A stretch of 64,000 nucleotides of DNA from positions 1-64,000 of the forward strand of contig JAIPUZ010000086.1 of the NCBI GenBank assembly GCA_022833215.1, given 5' to 3'. A program made the translations under genes and the position numbers. A model generated the notes under the pieces. That model had not been told where the DNA came from and searched no databases. It saw only the letters and a program-made list of their open reading frames with translations. The DNA is from Mesorhizobium sp. (lineage in GTDB: Bacteria > Pseudomonadota > Alphaproteobacteria > Rhizobiales > Rhizobiaceae). Positions 17,913 through 28,000 of the stretch are shown here, one piece after another. Each line of letters begins with the position of its first letter. Positions within the stretch are counted from its first letter, which is position 1.

Positions 17913-18398
17913 ATGCACATGATCCGGGATTCCCGAATGAAGACGAACGATCTGATTGCCGAAGCGGCGATGACTGCGGCCGGCGAACTCCACGAGAGCG
18001 AAGAGCTTACCCGCATCGGCGAAATGGCGAAGCATTTCGGCATTACGCTGCGCACACTGCGCTTCTACGAGGACAAGGGGCTGATCAACCCGCAACGCGA
18101 CGGCACCACCCGCCTTTACAGCCATCGCGACAAGGCGCGGCTCAAGCTCATCCTGCTCGGCCGCAAGGTCGGCTTCTCGCTGCGCGACGTGAAGCAGATG
18201 ATGGACCTCTACGATCCGTCCGGCTCCAACGCCCGACAGCTCAAGGTGGCGCTGGAAAAGTCGGAGAAGCAGATGGCCCGGCTGCAAAAGCAGCGCGCCC
18301 TTCTCGATGAAGCGATCGCCGATCTTTCCAGGTCCATGGATGAAGCGCGCCTGCGGCTCTCCGGGAACATGGCGACCCAGCAGACAGCGGCGGCCTGA
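17913..18398 (+). CDS. MerR family transcriptional regulator
   Basis: A 161-residue MerR-family regulator. The winged-helix DNA-binding domain occupies about residues 38-105 (TRIGEMAKHFGITLRTLRFY, then the wing NPQRDGTTRLYSHRD). A coiled-coil dimerisation helix follows (ALEKSEKQMARLQKQRALLDEAI). There is no C-terminal metal-binding cysteine motif, so it is not a classical metal sensor, and the inducer is unknown. I chose ATG 17913, which has AGGG about 6 bases upstream; ATG 17937 is an alternative. The frame is open well upstream but without protein-like sequence. It diverges from podJ; the next gene downstream is ahcY, 268 bp away. Confidence 0.85.
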   Translation: MHMIRDSRMKTNDLIAEAAMTAAGELHESEELTRIGEMAKHFGITLRTLRFYEDKGLINPQRDGTTRLYSHRDKARLKLILLGRKVGFSLRDVKQMMDLYDPSGSNARQLKVALEKSEKQMARLQKQRALLDEAIADLSRSMDEARLRLSGNMATQQTAAA

Positions 18399-18425
18399 TC
18401 TTTCTTCCTGCCCTCGTCATCAATG

Positions 18426-18448
18426 CCTTCGCCAGTTGCTGGCGAAGG
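18426..18448 (+). terminator. Strong hairpin after the MerR gene
   Basis: A perfect 10-bp stem with a 3-base loop (CCTTCGCCAG TTG CTGGCGAAGG) 27 bp after the MerR stop. It lacks a following T run, so it is a weak candidate for an intrinsic terminator; it may instead protect the 3' end of the mRNA. Confidence 0.4.
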
Positions 18449-18543
18449 GGTATTTGGAATAGATTTCCACCTTCAGCGGGCGTATGGTCATTCACGGATG
18501 GAAATCCGCTTTTCCCGGCCATTTTCCGCTCAAGCATCTACAG

Positions 18544-18559
18544 ATAAAGATTTCTTTAT
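18544..18559. promoter_or_regulatory. SahR-like dyad upstream of ahcY
   Basis: ATAAAG-ATTT-CTTTAT is a perfect 6-bp inverted repeat in an AT-rich patch about 110 bp before the ahcY start. Operators of this general form are predicted for the ArsR-family regulator SahR, which controls S-adenosylhomocysteine recycling genes in proteobacteria. The assignment follows from position and pattern; no sahR gene is in the window. Confidence 0.45.
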
Positions 18560-18666
18560 ATCCGTTGTCGTGATCGCTCCGATCTGCTAGTCAGCAGGCA
18601 GATTTTCGCCACCTGCCGCATTCGCGGCGCGGCAGCCTGCCGACAGATTTTCACCGGAGTGCCATC

Positions 18667-20067
18667 ATGACAGCCAACAAGGATTATGTGATCGCCGACA
18701 TCTCGCTTGCCGACTGGGGTCGCAAGGAGATCGAGATCGCGGAAACGGAAATGCCGGGCCTCATGGCCTGCCGCGAGGAGTTCGGGAAGAGCCAGCCGCT
18801 GAAGGGCGCGCGCATCACCGGCTCGCTGCACATGACCATCCAGACCGCGGTGCTGATCGAGACCCTGAAGGCGCTGGGCGCCGAGCTGCGCTGGGCCTCC
18901 TGCAACATCTTCTCCACGCAGGACCATGCCGCCGCCGCCATTGCCGACGCCGGCATCCCGGTCTTCGCCGTCAAGGGCGAGACGCTGGAGGACTACTGGA
19001 CCTATACCGACCGCATCTTCCAGTGGGCGGATGGCGAGCCCTCCAACATGATCCTCGACGACGGCGGCGACGCGACCATGTACATCCTTCTGGGTGCGCG
19101 CGCAGAAGCCGGTGAGGACGTGCTAACCAACCCCGGCAGCGAGGAAGAGGAAATCCTCTTCGCGCAGATCAAAAAGCGCATGGCGGCAACGCCCGGCTTC
19201 TTCACGAAGCAGCGCGAGGCGATCCGCGGCGTTTCCGAAGAGACCACCACCGGCGTGAACCGTCTCTATCAGCTCCAGAAGAAGGGCCTGCTGCCCTTCC
19301 CCGCCATCAACGTCAACGACTCGGTCACCAAGTCCAAGTTCGACAACAAGTATGGCTGCAAGGAATCGCTGGTCGACGGCATCCGGCGCGGCACGGATGT
19401 GATGATGGCCGGCAAGGTTGCCGTGGTCTGCGGTTATGGCGATGTGGGCAAGGGCTCGGCAGCCTCGCTCGCCGGCGCCGGCGCGCGCGTCAAGGTCACC
19501 GAGGTCGATCCGATCTGCGCCCTCCAGGCGGCGATGGACGGCTACGAGGTGGTGACGCTGGAGGACGCGGCCCCCACCGCCGACATCGTCATCACCACCA
19601 CCGGCAACAAGGACGTGATCCGCATCGAGCACATGCGCGCGATGAAGGACATGGTCATCGTCGGCAATATCGGCCATTTCGACAACGAGATTCAGGTCAC
19701 GGCGCTGCGTAATCTGAAGTGGACCAACGTCAAGCCGCAGGTGGACATGATCTCCTTCCCCGACGGCAAGCGCATGATCCTGCTCTCGGAAGGCCGCCTG
19801 CTCAATCTCGGCAACGCCACCGGACATCCCAGCTTCGTCATGTCGGCCTCCTTCACCAATCAGGTGCTGGCCCAGATCGAGCTGTTCACCAAGGGCGAGC
19901 AGTACAGGAACGAGGTCTATGTGCTGCCCAAGCACCTCGATGAAAAGGTCGCGCGGCTGCATCTCGACAAGCTTGGCGCGAAGCTCACAGCGCTTTCGGA
20001 AGAACAGGCCGCCTATATCGGCGTAACCCCGCAGGGTCCGTTCAAGCCCGAACACTACCGCTATTAA
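18667..20067 (+). CDS. ahcY: Adenosylhomocysteinase
   Basis: A 466-residue S-adenosylhomocysteine hydrolase, which converts SAH to adenosine and homocysteine and so sustains methylation. The NAD-binding motif [10 protein letters not shown] and the substrate-site stretch [10 protein letters not shown] are present, as is the C-terminal KPEHYRY that reaches into the neighbouring NAD site of the tetramer. The insertion near residues 150-190 ([19 protein letters not shown]) is typical of bacterial forms and explains the length. ACCGGAGTGCC precedes the ATG. It is monocistronic: a dyad lies upstream and a strong terminator follows 26 bp after the stop. Confidence 0.97.
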   Translation: MTANKDYVIADISLADWGRKEIEIAETEMPGLMACREEFGKSQPLKGARITGSLHMTIQTAVLIETLKALGAELRWASCNIFSTQDHAAAAIADAGIPVFAVKGETLEDYWTYTDRIFQWADGEPSNMILDDGGDATMYILLGARAEAGEDVLTNPGSEEEEILFAQIKKRMAATPGFFTKQREAIRGVSEETTTGVNRLYQLQKKGLLPFPAINVNDSVTKSKFDNKYGCKESLVDGIRRGTDVMMAGKVAVVCGYGDVGKGSAASLAGAGARVKVTEVDPICALQAAMDGYEVVTLEDAAPTADIVITTTGNKDVIRIEHMRAMKDMVIVGNIGHFDNEIQVTALRNLKWTNVKPQVDMISFPDGKRMILLSEGRLLNLGNATGHPSFVMSASFTNQVLAQIELFTKGEQYRNEVYVLPKHLDEKVARLHLDKLGAKLTALSEEQAAYIGVTPQGPFKPEHYRY

Positions 20068-20092
20068 CCATACTCTGAAATACCACCATATA

Positions 20093-20131
20093 TAGAGCCG
20101 GGCGATTGACTTTTCGCCCGGCTCTATTTTT
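20093..20131 (+). terminator. Rho-independent terminator of ahcY
   Basis: A 13-bp perfect stem (TAGAGCCGGGCGA at 20093-20105 with TCGCCCGGCTCTA at 20114-20126) with an 8-base loop, followed by a run of T residues at 20127-20131. Confidence 0.9.
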
Positions 20132-20273
20132 GCGGGGCACCGTGCTTCACGCAGATTCGCCGAGGCGGTATTGTGAGGTGATTCGCGACGCTTCAGCCGG
20201 ACATGGGTTCGGGGCCGACAGGCCGGGGTATTCGGCTGGGTGTCCTTCTACAGGGCGCGGAGAGGACCACGAC

Positions 20274-22826
20274 ATGCCGGGGGAAAACCCGCTTCGGGCG
20301 GGACAGGCCGTTGCCGGCGGCCATAGCGATTCCAGGGACGGGGATTGTCCATCTGTGGGCTGGCGGCTTCGCGCGCGGGGGCGGCTGGGCCTGCTGCTCG
20401 GCTCCTGCGCGCTCACGCTCCCCCTCGCCACACTGAACGCCGGTGCGCAATCGGCCACGCGCGCGGCCATGCCGATCGGCACTTCGGACGTCATTCAGCT
20501 CGCGCTGTCGGTCGGCGTCATGGGGGCCGCGCTGATCTCCGCGATCGTTCTGATCCGCGAACGCCAGCGCACGGCGACCGAAAACGCCCAGTTGCGTGCG
20601 CGTATCGCCGACGTCAACGCAGCCCTGCAACGCTCGGAGGCCATACTCAACCTGCGCGACCAGCGCATCGTCGTGTGGGCCGGCGACAACCAGAAACCCG
20701 AACTGATCGGCTCGCTGTCGCCCGAAGCCGGAGCGCCGGAAGAGCGCGCGGCATTCCTCGCCTTCGGACGCTGGCTGGCGCCGCGCTCGGCGGCCGCGCT
20801 CGAACGCGGCATCGCAGCGCTGCGCGAAAAAGGCAGGGCCTTCGACATCGCCGTCGAGACCCATGGCGGCGCGCCGCTGGAGGTCCAGGGCCGCAAGGCG
20901 GCGACGCACACGCTTGTGCGCTTCCTCTCCCTTTCGGAAAGCCAGCGCGCCCATGCCCGCCTGAAGCTGGAAAACGAGCGGCTTGCAAGCGACCATGAAA
21001 CCGTCATCGGCCTGCTCGACGCTCTCGACATGCCCGCCTGGCTGCGCGACGAGAACGGCAGGCTGAAATGGACCAACCGGGCCTATGCAGGTGCGGTCGA
21101 GGCCCCGAGCGCAGGGGACGCGGTGCGGGACGGCAAGGAGTTTCTCGGCGTCCGCGGACGGGCCGCAATTGCAGAGGAGCATCGCGTCAGCCCGGTGTTC
21201 GTCCAGACGCTTTCCACGGTCATCTCGGGCGACCGGCGCCAGTTCGCCGTCACCGACTATAGCGGACCGCGCGGGTCGGCCGGCCTTGCCTGCGACGTCA
21301 GCGACGTCGAAGCGCTGCGCGAGGAATATGAGCGCACCGTGCGCAATCACGCCGACACGCTCGACCATCTCAACACCGCCGTGGCCATCTTCGACACCGA
21401 GCAGAAGCTGCGCTTCTTCAACCAGGCGTTCCAGAAGCTGTGGGCGCTCGACCTGTCCTTCCTCAACAGCGCGCCCGACAATGCGCTGCTGCTCGACCGG
21501 CTGCGCAGCGAGGGCAAGATCGCCGAGCAGCCGGAATGGCGGCGCTGGAAGGAAAACCTGCTCGGCGCCTATCGCGCCGTGGAGACGCAGGAGCACTGGT
21601 GGCATCTGCCGGACGGCAAGACGATCCGCGTCGTCGCCAACCCGCAGCCCAAGGGCGGCGTGACCTGGCTGTTCGAGAACCTGACCGAGAAGATCGATCT
21701 GGAAAGCCGCTACCAGACCGCCGTGCGCGTTCAGGGCGAGACGCTGGACAATCTGGCCGAAGGCGTGGCCGTGTTCGGGCCGGACGGACGTCTGCGGCTT
21801 TCCAACCCGGCCTTCGCCGCCCTGTGGGAACTGGACGACAGCATCGTGCAGCCGAATGTCCATGTCGCCTCGATCCGCGCGATCTGCGACAGCCGGGCCA
21901 AGGACAGCCCCTGGAGCGGCTTCGTCGCCGCCATCACCGGCTTCGACGAGGAACGCCGCAACTGGCACGGGCTGGTGGAGCTGAATTCGGGAAGCGTGCT
22001 GCGCTATGCCGTCATCCACCTGCCCAACGGGCAGGTAATGACCACCTTCGTCGACGTCACCGACAGCGTCAATGTCGAGCGGGCGCTGAAGGAAAAGAAC
22101 GAGGCGCTGCTGAAGTCCGACCAGATCAAGAACGACTTCGTGCAGCATGTGTCCTACGAGCTGCGCTCGCCGCTCACCAACATCATCGGCTTCACCGAAC
22201 TGCTGTCGCTGCCGGCCACGGGGCCGCTGTCGCCGCGCCAGCGCGAATATGTGGAGCATATCGGCTCGTCGTCGTCGGTGCTGCTCACCATCGTCAACGA
22301 TATTCTCGACCTCGCCACCGTCGATGCCGGCATCATGCAGCTAGACATCACCGAAGTCGACGTGGCCAACGCCATCACGGCCGCCGCCGAACTGGTTTCC
22401 GAGCGGTTGCAGGACCATGCGATCCGGCTGGAGGTGGATGCCTCGGCCGCGCCGAAGAGCTTCAGGGGCGACGAGGTGCGGGTGCGCCAGATCCTCTACA
22501 ATTTGCTCACCAACGCCGCGAACTACGCGCCGGAAGGCAGCGCCGTGCACCTCACCTGCCGGCAGATGGCCGATGGCATCGAATTCGCCGTGCATGACGA
22601 CGGGCCGGGCATGCCACCCGATGTGCTGGACCTCGTCTTCCACCGCTTCGAATCGCGCGTGAACGGCGGCCGCCGGCGCGGCGCGGGCCTCGGACTCTCC
22701 ATCGTGAAGAGCTTCGTCGAGCTGCATGGCGGCGATGTGCGCATCGAGACCGGCTCCGGCGAGGGAACCACGGTTGTCTGCACCTTCCCCGACACGCCGG
22801 CGGATATGCGCGACGCTGCGGAGTAG
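20274..22826 (+). CDS. divL: DivL-like PAS-domain histidine pseudokinase with Tyr at the phospho-acceptor site
   Basis: An 850-residue membrane-bound sensor protein. The N-terminus has two hydrophobic segments (about residues 37-57 and 72-94). At least two PAS domains of the PAS_7 type are visible at about 360-470 (HLNTAVAIFDTEQKL) and 489-600 (LDNLAEGVAVFGPDG), with a further one likely before them. The dimerisation helix reads VQHVSYELRSPLTNIIGF, in which the usual SHELR histidine is replaced by Tyr628; the His at 625 is not in the acceptor position. The ATPase domain is intact (LLTNAANYAPEGS, DDGPGMP, GAGLGLSIVKSF). This is the hallmark of DivL, the alphaproteobacterial regulator of CckA and CtrA. 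GGAGAGG upstream supports ATG 20274. Confidence 0.85.
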   Translation: MPGENPLRAGQAVAGGHSDSRDGDCPSVGWRLRARGRLGLLLGSCALTLPLATLNAGAQSATRAAMPIGTSDVIQLALSVGVMGAALISAIVLIRERQRTATENAQLRARIADVNAALQRSEAILNLRDQRIVVWAGDNQKPELIGSLSPEAGAPEERAAFLAFGRWLAPRSAAALERGIAALREKGRAFDIAVETHGGAPLEVQGRKAATHTLVRFLSLSESQRAHARLKLENERLASDHETVIGLLDALDMPAWLRDENGRLKWTNRAYAGAVEAPSAGDAVRDGKEFLGVRGRAAIAEEHRVSPVFVQTLSTVISGDRRQFAVTDYSGPRGSAGLACDVSDVEALREEYERTVRNHADTLDHLNTAVAIFDTEQKLRFFNQAFQKLWALDLSFLNSAPDNALLLDRLRSEGKIAEQPEWRRWKENLLGAYRAVETQEHWWHLPDGKTIRVVANPQPKGGVTWLFENLTEKIDLESRYQTAVRVQGETLDNLAEGVAVFGPDGRLRLSNPAFAALWELDDSIVQPNVHVASIRAICDSRAKDSPWSGFVAAITGFDEERRNWHGLVELNSGSVLRYAVIHLPNGQVMTTFVDVTDSVNVERALKEKNEALLKSDQIKNDFVQHVSYELRSPLTNIIGFTELLSLPATGPLSPRQREYVEHIGSSSSVLLTIVNDILDLATVDAGIMQLDITEVDVANAITAAAELVSERLQDHAIRLEVDASAAPKSFRGDEVRVRQILYNLLTNAANYAPEGSAVHLTCRQMADGIEFAVHDDGPGMPPDVLDLVFHRFESRVNGGRRRGAGLGLSIVKSFVELHGGDVRIETGSGEGTTVVCTFPDTPADMRDAAE

Positions 22827-22834
22827 CCCCCGGC

Positions 22835-24346
22835 ATGGAAGCCTCCCCTATCGAGGTGGTGCTTGACGACGAGGCGGCGACACGGCGGCTGGGCGAAGAC
22901 CTCGCCATGGCCGTGCGGCCGGGCGACGTGCTGGCCCTGCAAGGCGATCTCGGCGCTGGAAAATCCACGCTGGCGCGCGCCCTGATCCGCGCCCTTGCCG
23001 ACGATGAAGCGCTGGAAGTGCCGAGCCCCACCTTCACGCTGGTGCAGAGCTACGAGACGCGCTTTCCGGTCCATCACTTCGATCTCTATCGCCTCGGTCA
23101 TGAGGACGAACTGGACGAGCTCGGCTTCGGGGAAGCGATCGCCGAAGGGGTGGCACTGGTGGAATGGCCGGAACGCGCCGGCAGCCGCCTGCCCCGCACG
23201 GCCATATCGGTCGAGCTTGAGCATGAGGGCGAAGGACGCCGCGCGCGCATTTCCGGCAGCGGCGAGGCAATGGCGCGGGTCGGGCGGTCGCTTGCCATGC
23301 GCGCCTTCCTCGAAAGTGCGGGATGGGGCAATGCTCAACGCCGCCATCTGACGGGCGACGCCTCGGCGCGCTCCTACGAGACGGTGCGGCTGGAAGGCCA
23401 GCCCGGGCGCATCCTGATGAACTCGCCGCCGCTGGCGATGGGCCCGCCGGTGCGCGACGGCAAGCCCTATGCCGAGATCGCCCATACCTCGAAGACCGTT
23501 GCCGCCTTCGTCGCCATCGACAAGGTGCTGCGCGAGGCCGGCATCTGTGCCCCGGAGGTTTACGCGCAGGACCTCGACAACGGCTTCCTGCTGATCGAGC
23601 ATCTGGGCAGCGCCGGCGTGCTGGATGCCGACCGCAATCCTATTCGGGAGCGCTATGTCGCGGCCGCCGTACTGCTGGCAGACATGCACGCACGGCAATG
23701 GCCTTCCCGCATCGAGGCCGCGCCCGGCGTGATCCACGAGGTGCCCCCGTTCGACCGCGACGCAATGCTGATCGAGGTCGACCTGCTGGTCGACTGGTAT
23801 GTGCCGGCCGTGACCGGCCAGCCGGCCGACGACAATCTGCGCGCCCGCTACCGGCAGGAATGGAACGCCGCGCTGGACCGCATCGAAGGCGGCGAGACCA
23901 CGCTGATGCAGCGCGACTATCATTCGCCGAACCTGATCTGGCGGGCGGAACGCAGCGGGCACGACCGGCTGGGCGTCATCGATTTTCAGGACGCGCTGAT
24001 CGGCCCCACCGCCTACGATCTCGCCTCGCTCGCCATGGATGCGCGCGCAACCGTGCCGCGCGAAGTGGAGCAGGCGACGGTGGATGCCTATCTCGCCGCC
24101 CGCCGGGCTGCCGGCCCCTTCGACGAAGCTGCTTTCCTCGAAGCCTATGCGCTGATGGCGGCGCAGCGGAACTCCAAGATTCTCGGCATTTTCGTGCGCC
24201 TGCACCGCCGCGACGGCAAGCCCGGCTATCTGAAGCACCTGCCGCGCATCCGCGACTATCTGCGCCGGGCGCTCGCCCATCCGGCGCTGGCTTCCATGCA
24301 TGCCTTCTACGAGGAGCAGAGCTTTCTGGAGGAGCGCGAACTGTGA
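22835..24346 (+). CDS. tsaE: TsaE-AmgK fusion: tRNA t6A ATPase joined to an amino-sugar anomeric kinase
   Basis: A 503-residue fusion. Residues 1-150 are TsaE, the P-loop ATPase of the t6A tRNA-modification complex, with Walker A GDLGAGKST and the family stretches PSPTFTLVQ and HFDLYRL. Residues 165-503 are an aminoglycoside-phosphotransferase-fold kinase with the catalytic loop QRDYHSPNLIW and metal-binding VIDFQDALIGP. This kinase subfamily includes AmgK, which phosphorylates MurNAc and GlcNAc at C1 during peptidoglycan recycling; the murU-like gene directly downstream supports that reading. The gene starts 8 bp after divL and overlaps murU by 4 bases. The fusion is shared by many Rhizobiales. 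Confidence 0.88.
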   Translation: MEASPIEVVLDDEAATRRLGEDLAMAVRPGDVLALQGDLGAGKSTLARALIRALADDEALEVPSPTFTLVQSYETRFPVHHFDLYRLGHEDELDELGFGEAIAEGVALVEWPERAGSRLPRTAISVELEHEGEGRRARISGSGEAMARVGRSLAMRAFLESAGWGNAQRRHLTGDASARSYETVRLEGQPGRILMNSPPLAMGPPVRDGKPYAEIAHTSKTVAAFVAIDKVLREAGICAPEVYAQDLDNGFLLIEHLGSAGVLDADRNPIRERYVAAAVLLADMHARQWPSRIEAAPGVIHEVPPFDRDAMLIEVDLLVDWYVPAVTGQPADDNLRARYRQEWNAALDRIEGGETTLMQRDYHSPNLIWRAERSGHDRLGVIDFQDALIGPTAYDLASLAMDARATVPREVEQATVDAYLAARRAAGPFDEAAFLEAYALMAAQRNSKILGIFVRLHRRDGKPGYLKHLPRIRDYLRRALAHPALASMHAFYEEQSFLEEREL

Positions 24347-25068
24347 CGGGTCCGAAGACAGCGATGGTTCTCGCCGCCGGGCTCGGCACGCGCATGCGGC
24401 CGATCACCGACACGCTGCCGAAGCCGCTGGTGGAGATCTCCGGACGAACCCTGCTCGACCGTGGGCTGGATGCACTGGCCGGGGCGGGCGTGGAAAAGGC
24501 GGTGGTCAATGTCCATCATCTCGGCTCCATGATCGCCGCCCATGTCGCAGGGTACCAGAAGCCCCGCATCGTCATTTCCGACGAGAGCGACAGGCTGCTC
24601 GACAGCGCCGGCGGCATCGTCAGGGCGCTGCCGGAGCTTGGGCCCGACCCATTCTACGTCCTCAATGCCGACACCTTCTGGATCGAGCGCGGCACGCCCG
24701 AGCTTGAGCGTCTGGCCGCGACGTGGGACGATGGACGCATGGACATATTGCTCATGCTCGCCGACCCGGCGAACGCCACGGGCCACAGCGGCTCCACCGA
24801 TTTCCTGCTCGGCGAAGACGGCAGGCTGGCGCGCGGGCGCAACCACCCCGACGGTCTGATCTATGGCGGCGCGGGCATCGTCCATCCGCGCATCTTCGCC
24901 GGCGCAGAGGCACAACCGCATTCGCTGAACCTCTATTTCGACCTTGCGATTGAAGCTGGCCGCCTGTTCGGGCTGGCGATGAACGGCCACTGGATCACGG
25001 TCGGCACGCCGGATGCCATCGCACCGGCCGAGGCAGCCATCCGCAAATTCCCGGCCGGGGCGGCATGA
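24343..25068 (+). CDS. murU: MurU-like nucleotidyltransferase
   Basis: A 241-residue nucleotidyltransferase with the N-terminal signature MVLAAGLGTRMRP and a downstream LPKPLVEISG lysine. The Mg-binding aspartate lies in FYVLNADTFW. It matches N-acetylmuramate-alpha-1-phosphate uridylyltransferase MurU, which makes UDP-MurNAc and, with AmgK, bypasses de novo synthesis and fosfomycin. The start is GTG 24343, overlapping the TsaE-AmgK stop (GTGA). A role as a general sugar-1-phosphate nucleotidyltransferase is the alternative, but the AmgK-like partner makes MurU the better call. The stop overlaps the addB start. Confidence 0.8.
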   Translation: MTGPKTAMVLAAGLGTRMRPITDTLPKPLVEISGRTLLDRGLDALAGAGVEKAVVNVHHLGSMIAAHVAGYQKPRIVISDESDRLLDSAGGIVRALPELGPDPFYVLNADTFWIERGTPELERLAATWDDGRMDILLMLADPANATGHSGSTDFLLGEDGRLARGRNHPDGLIYGGAGIVHPRIFAGAEAQPHSLNLYFDLAIEAGRLFGLAMNGHWITVGTPDAIAPAEAAIRKFPAGAA

Positions 25069-28000
25069 GAAGCGCGCCGCGCGTCTTCTCGATCCCGCCC
25101 GGAGCGCCATTCCTGCCGACATTGGCCGAGGCGCTGCTTTCGGGCACGCTGGTTCCCGGTTTCCGCTTCGACGGCGACCCGCTGGCGCTGGCAGACGTCA
25201 CCATCTATGTGCCGACGCGGCGCGCAGCGCGCGCGCTGCGCACCGAGTTCATGGGGTTGATGGGCGGGCGCGCCGCCATCTTGCCCACGGTGCGGCCGCT
25301 CGGCGAGTTCGACGAGGACGAGGCGCTGTTCGAGACGGATGCGCAGGAAAGTGCTGCCGCGCTCGACCTTGCCCCGCCCATCGCCCCGACCGAAAGACTG
25401 CTGCTGCTCGCCGTTCTGGTGCGCGCGTGGAAGCAGCGCCTGCCGGCCGAGGTGGCGGCGCGTTTCGCCGAGGAGATCATGGTGCCGGCCTCCGCCGCCG
25501 ACGCCATCTGGCTGGCGCGCGATCTGGCCGACCTGATGGACGAGGTGGAGACGGAGGGCTCCGACTGGGCCAAGCTTGCCGATCTCGTCACCGGCAACCT
25601 TGCCGGCTGGTGGCAGGTGACGCTGGACTTCCTCGGCATCGCCAGCCGGCACTGGCCGCTGATCCTTGCCGAGCGCGACCGTTCCAACCCCGCCGCGCAT
25701 CGCAGCGCGCTGATCCGTTTCGAGGCGGAACGCCTGCTGCGCAATCCACCCGCCGGCCCGGTGATCGCCGCAGGCTCGACCGGCTCTATCCCCGCCACGG
25801 CGGAACTGCTCAAGGTCATTTCCCGCCTGCCGAACGGAGCGGTGGTGCTGCCGGGCTTCGACGCCGCGCTCGACGCGGCTTCGCTGGCCGCCATCTCCGC
25901 CCCGGAGGCGCGGCCGGCGCTGCTCGGCCATCCGCAATACGGCCTCGTCAAGCTGGCGGGCAAGACCGGCGTCGCCCGCGACGAGATCGCGCCGCTCGGT
26001 GTCCCCTCGCCCGCGCTTGGACTGCGCAATCGGATCGTCAGCGAGGCGTTGCGCCCGGCCGACACGACGGAGCTGTGGCCGCAGACGCGCAAAGGCTTCA
26101 GCGATGCGGATATGACCACGGCGCTCGAAGGCGTGACCGTGCTGGAAGCGCCGAACGAGCGCGACGAGGCCACCGCGATTGCCGTGGCGCTGCGCCATGC
26201 CGTGAGCGTTCCCGGCAAGCGGGCAGCACTTGTGACGGGCGACCGGGCGCTGGCCCGGCGCGTCTCTGCCGAACTGCTGCGCTTCGGCATCAAGGCCGAC
26301 GATTCCGGCGGCACGCCGCTTGCCAACACGCCGCCCGCAGCACTGCTGCGCCTTGCAGCACAGGCCGCCTTCCGCCCCGGCGACCCGCTGCCGCTGCTGG
26401 CGCTGGTCAAGCACCCGCTGCTTTCGCTCGGGCTGGAGCGCCCACCCGTGCGCCACGCGGCGGAACTGGTCGAGCTTGCCGCGCTGCGCGGCGGCACCGG
26501 ACGCCCCGACATCGCCAGCTTTGCCGACCTTTTCGAGCGGCGGCTGTCCGCGCCCGGTGACGGCGGGCGCGAGCCGTTCTGGTTCGCGCGGTTTCCGGCG
26601 CGGCGCATCGAGGAGGCGATCGCCATCGTCCGACGCCTCGTCGAGGCGCTCGGGCCCCTGCTCGAACTGCGCGGCCGCTCCGATCTTGGTGTGCCCCAAT
26701 TCGCGGAGGCGAGCACGAAGGCGCTCGAAGCGCTTGGCCGCCATGCAGACGGCAGCGTGACAGCCCTTTATGCCGGCGATGCCGGCCAGAAGCTGGCGCA
26801 GTTGCTGCGCGATCTGGTGGCGGCGCACTCGCCCTTCACCTTCGGCGCCGACGAATGGCCGGACGTGCTGGACGCCCTGCTCGCCCCCGAAACGGTGAAG
26901 CCGCGGCAGGGCACCGACCGCGCAATCGCCATATGGGGCGCGCTGGAGGCACGGCTTCAGCATGTCGACACGCTGGTCGTCGGCGGCCTCAACGAAGGGG
27001 TGTGGCCACGCAAGCCCGAGAGCGACCGCTTCATGTCGCGGCTGATGAAGGGCGGGCTCGATCTCGAACCGCCGGAGCGGCGCATCGGCCTTGCCGCGCA
27101 CGATTTCCAGATGGCGATGGGCACGCAAAAGGTGGTGCTGGCGCGCGCGCTGCGCTCCGGCGATGCACCGGCCGTGCCATCGCGCTGGCTGCAACGCCTG
27201 CTCACCTTCACCGGCAAGGACCATGCCGCCATCCTGCGCCGGCGCGGCGAGCAACTGCTTTCGTGGGCACGCACGCTGGACGACGCGCCGCGCGTCGACT
27301 TCGCCCCGCGCCCCTGCCCCAAACCACCCACAGAGGTTCGCCCGAAGCATTTTTCCGTCACGGAGATCGAGACGCTGCGGCGCGACCCCTACGCCGTCTA
27401 TGCCCGCCGCATCCTCGGCCTTCATGCGCTCGACCCGGTGATCCGCGATCCGGGGGCTGCCGAACGCGGCACGCTGTTCCACGCCATTCTGCATCGCTTT
27501 TCCATGCAGGCCGATCCTGCCGCGCCGGATGCGCTGGAAAAACTGGTGCAGGCTGGCCGTGACTGCTTTGCCGAAGCCGAACTGCCACAGGATGTCGAGG
27601 CGGTGTGGTGGCCGCGCTTCGAGACACTGGCGGGAAACATCATCGCGTGGGAGCGCGGCCGCTTCGACGTGTTGTCGCGCCATGCCGAGGCGCGTGCGGA
27701 AAAGACGGTCGTAGGCGCAACCGGCGTCACGCTGTCGGGCTATGCCGACCGCGTCGACCTTTTGACCGGCAACATGGCCGACATTCTCGACTACAAGACT
27801 GGCTCGTCGCCCTCCAAGGTGCAGGCGCACACGCTGCTTGCACCGCAACTCGCGCTTGAAGCCGCGCTGCTGAGACGCGGTTCCTTCCGCGATCTGGGCA
27901 ACCGCGAGCCGGCCGACCTCGCCTTCATCCGCCTGCGCGCCAATGGCGAGGTGGAGCCCGAATCCATCCTCAGGCACGGCAAGACGATCCGTTCCGGCAG

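Noticed and set aside
18560-18666. SAH riboswitch in the ahcY leader
   Set aside because: The conserved core of that riboswitch is not present; the leader has only an AT-rich dyad further upstream.
20193-22259. 688-residue open frame on the minus strand opposite divL
   Set aside because: The composition is typical of a shadow frame and there are no motifs.
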